Source: Prorocentrum cordatum (taxonomy: Eukaryota; Sar; Dinophyceae; Prorocentrales; Prorocentraceae). From it: 37,500 bases of DNA. The position numbers and the translations under genes are program-made. The notes under the pieces are model-generated. The model was not told where the DNA came from. It worked only from the letters and a program-made list of their open reading frames with translations, and made no database searches. The stretch covers positions 322,135 to 359,634 of the forward strand of contig CAUYUJ010003625.1 of assembly GCA_963575745.1 (NCBI GenBank), read 5' to 3'. Shown here in pieces: positions 36,660-37,500 of this stretch (positions within the stretch are counted from its first letter, which is position 1; each line of letters starts with the position of its first letter).

Positions 36660-36955
36660 GCATGTTATCGTCCCGTTATCGGCCTTGTTAACAGTGTTAC
36701 CACGCTCGTTATCATTGTTATCAATGTTATCAGATAACACCGTGATAGCGGTTATCAGATGCTGATAACGCGCGTGATAACAATGATAACATGCTATCAC
36801 GCCTCTTGATAACGCTGACAACACGAAATGCGAAACATTCGCGTTATCAGACATCCTTGATAACGGTTATCAGATGTTATCAAGTTGTTATCGCAGCCCT
36901 TGATAACGCGCCTGATAGCGGTGATAACGGCCATGACACCTGTGTGATAACGGGT
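36660..36955. repeat. Array of GATAAC / GTTATC words
   Basis: Ten GTTATC and nine GATAAC in about 290 bp, plus variants (GATAGC, CTATC, GTTAAC, GTTACC). Many lie as inverted pairs, such as GTTATCAGATAAC and GGTTATC-AGATGCT-GATAAC. It stands about 180 bp upstream of the RING gene start and is AT-richer than its surroundings. Confidence 0.93.
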
Positions 36956-37033
36956 TGGTAGCGGTCCGATACGTCCTTCTGGCATCCTCTTCCCCCCCCC
37001 ATCTCCCCCTCCTCCGAATCATGCTCCTCCTCC

Positions 37034-37070
37034 CCAGCGGTCTTCCGCTGGCTCGAGCGGCGCCCCCGCT
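37034..37070 (+). other. Two hairpins in the leader of the RING gene
   Basis: CCAGCGG-TCTT-CCGCTGG (37034-37051) and AGCGG-CGCCC-CCGCT (37056-37070). The first shares its stem with the hairpin before the gene at 34598. Confidence 0.6.
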
Positions 37071-37132
37071 TCGCCTGTTGCCACCTACGCGGGAGCGGCT
37101 CGCGCCCGCGCGCGGCGCGGCCGGAGACCGAG

Positions 37133-37500
37133 ATGGCCACTGCTAGCGATGCCGACGACACCACGTGCGCGATCTGCCTGCAGGCGTTGCTGGACGGCAC
37201 GGAGGTTCGGACGCCCGGCTGCCCTTTCAAATACCACGCTTACTGCGTGGACATGCACCTCGACGTCCACAACATGCAGTTCGACGATTTCCCCTGCCCG
37301 CAATGTCGAACGACGGGGCGGGCCCTGGGGAGGGCGGAGGCGGCGCTGACAGGCAGCCCGCCCGACGCCGCCGACGAGGTCGACACCATCATCACCGACA
37401 TGACGCCGCCCAGCAGCCCGCAGTTGCGGCGTGCGCCGCGGCCGCCCCAGGAGACGCAGGTTGCGCCCGCTGAGGCGGTGGACGGGGCGGGCTCGGCGCC
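37133..37500 (+). CDS. RING-finger protein, partial (leaves the window)
   Basis: ATG at 37133, open to the end of the window. Residues 12-60 carry CAIC, then GCPFKYHAYC, then CPQC, a RING-type zinc finger (CAICLQAL, YHAYC, FPCPQCRTTG), usually an E3 ubiquitin ligase. The rest is Ala/Pro-rich and acidic. The finger differs from the one in the copia element in its His and Cys spacing. Upstream lie a hairpin pair and the GATAAC array. Domains further downstream are unknown. Confidence 0.75.
   Translation, partial: MATASDADDTTCAICLQALLDGTEVRTPGCPFKYHAYCVDMHLDVHNMQFDDFPCPQCRTTGRALGRAEAALTGSPPDAADEVDTIITDMTPPSSPQLRRAPRPPQETQVAPAEAVDGAGSA

Noticed and set aside
1-37500. tRNA, rRNA or other structural RNA genes
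   Set aside because: No cloverleaf, rRNA core segment or known small RNA signature was seen by eye; a covariance search was not possible.

Overview
The window looks like nuclear DNA of a dinoflagellate. It is GC-rich and gene-poor, packed with minisatellites and microsatellites, and carries a Helitron fragment, a Ty1/copia-type polyprotein with a captured methyltransferase-like domain, and a LINE. The species cannot be named from the sequence. Most of the window is transposable elements and repeats; only two plausible host-type genes stand at the right end.

Layout. 1-1535 (minus) is a decayed Helitron Rep/helicase fragment. 1536-4780 is repeat DNA ending in a roughly 360-bp higher-order repeat built from GGCCCAAGA-like words. 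4855-20870 is a complete but decayed LTR retrotransposon on the minus strand: two 272-bp LTRs (13 differences by eye), a 5-bp target duplication GCGCA on both sides, and a primer-binding site touching the 5' LTR. Its polyprotein runs, in sense order, as Gag capsid, basic region, CCHC zinc knuckle, disordered region, a Tpt1/KptA RNA 2'-phosphotransferase, RING-H2 finger, aspartic protease, unknown segments, a SAM methyltransferase-like domain, a Cys/His-rich segment, integrase, and reverse transcriptase-RNase H. At least eight in-frame stops and eight frame changes cut it into pieces, so this copy is almost certainly non-autonomous. 20876-23257 holds more GGCCCAAGA-type repeats and a 450-bp duplication. 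23258-27083 (minus) is a LINE with an AP-endonuclease and reverse transcriptase, also broken. 27287-33290 is a complex locus: a tandemly duplicated unrecognised exon, then two arrays of one 89-bp minisatellite in opposite orientations, arranged roughly symmetrically around a 58-nt spacerless palindrome. 33740-33950 contains two more long palindromes. 34598-36332 (plus) is a Gln/Ala-rich AT-hook-type gene with one homopolymer frameshift. 36660-36955 is a dense array of GATAAC/GTTATC words. A RING-finger gene starts at 37133 and leaves the window.

Main discovery. Inside the LTR element, and nowhere else that I could see, are 39 copies of a tiny hairpin. Read on the element's sense strand it is GC-NN-R-GNRA-Y-N'N'-GC: a 5-bp stem closed by a GNRA tetraloop (GAAA 25, GCAA 9, GAGA 3, GTAA 2). 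The two inner stem positions differ from copy to copy while their partners change to match. 33 of 39 have perfect Watson-Crick stems. Copies lie in all three reading frames, so what is conserved is the nucleic-acid fold and not a peptide. One copy with a 2-nt insertion sits exactly where the polyprotein changes frame. I know of no described family like this. It could be a dispersed miniature hairpin element or an RNA architecture for packaging, dimerisation or tertiary docking.
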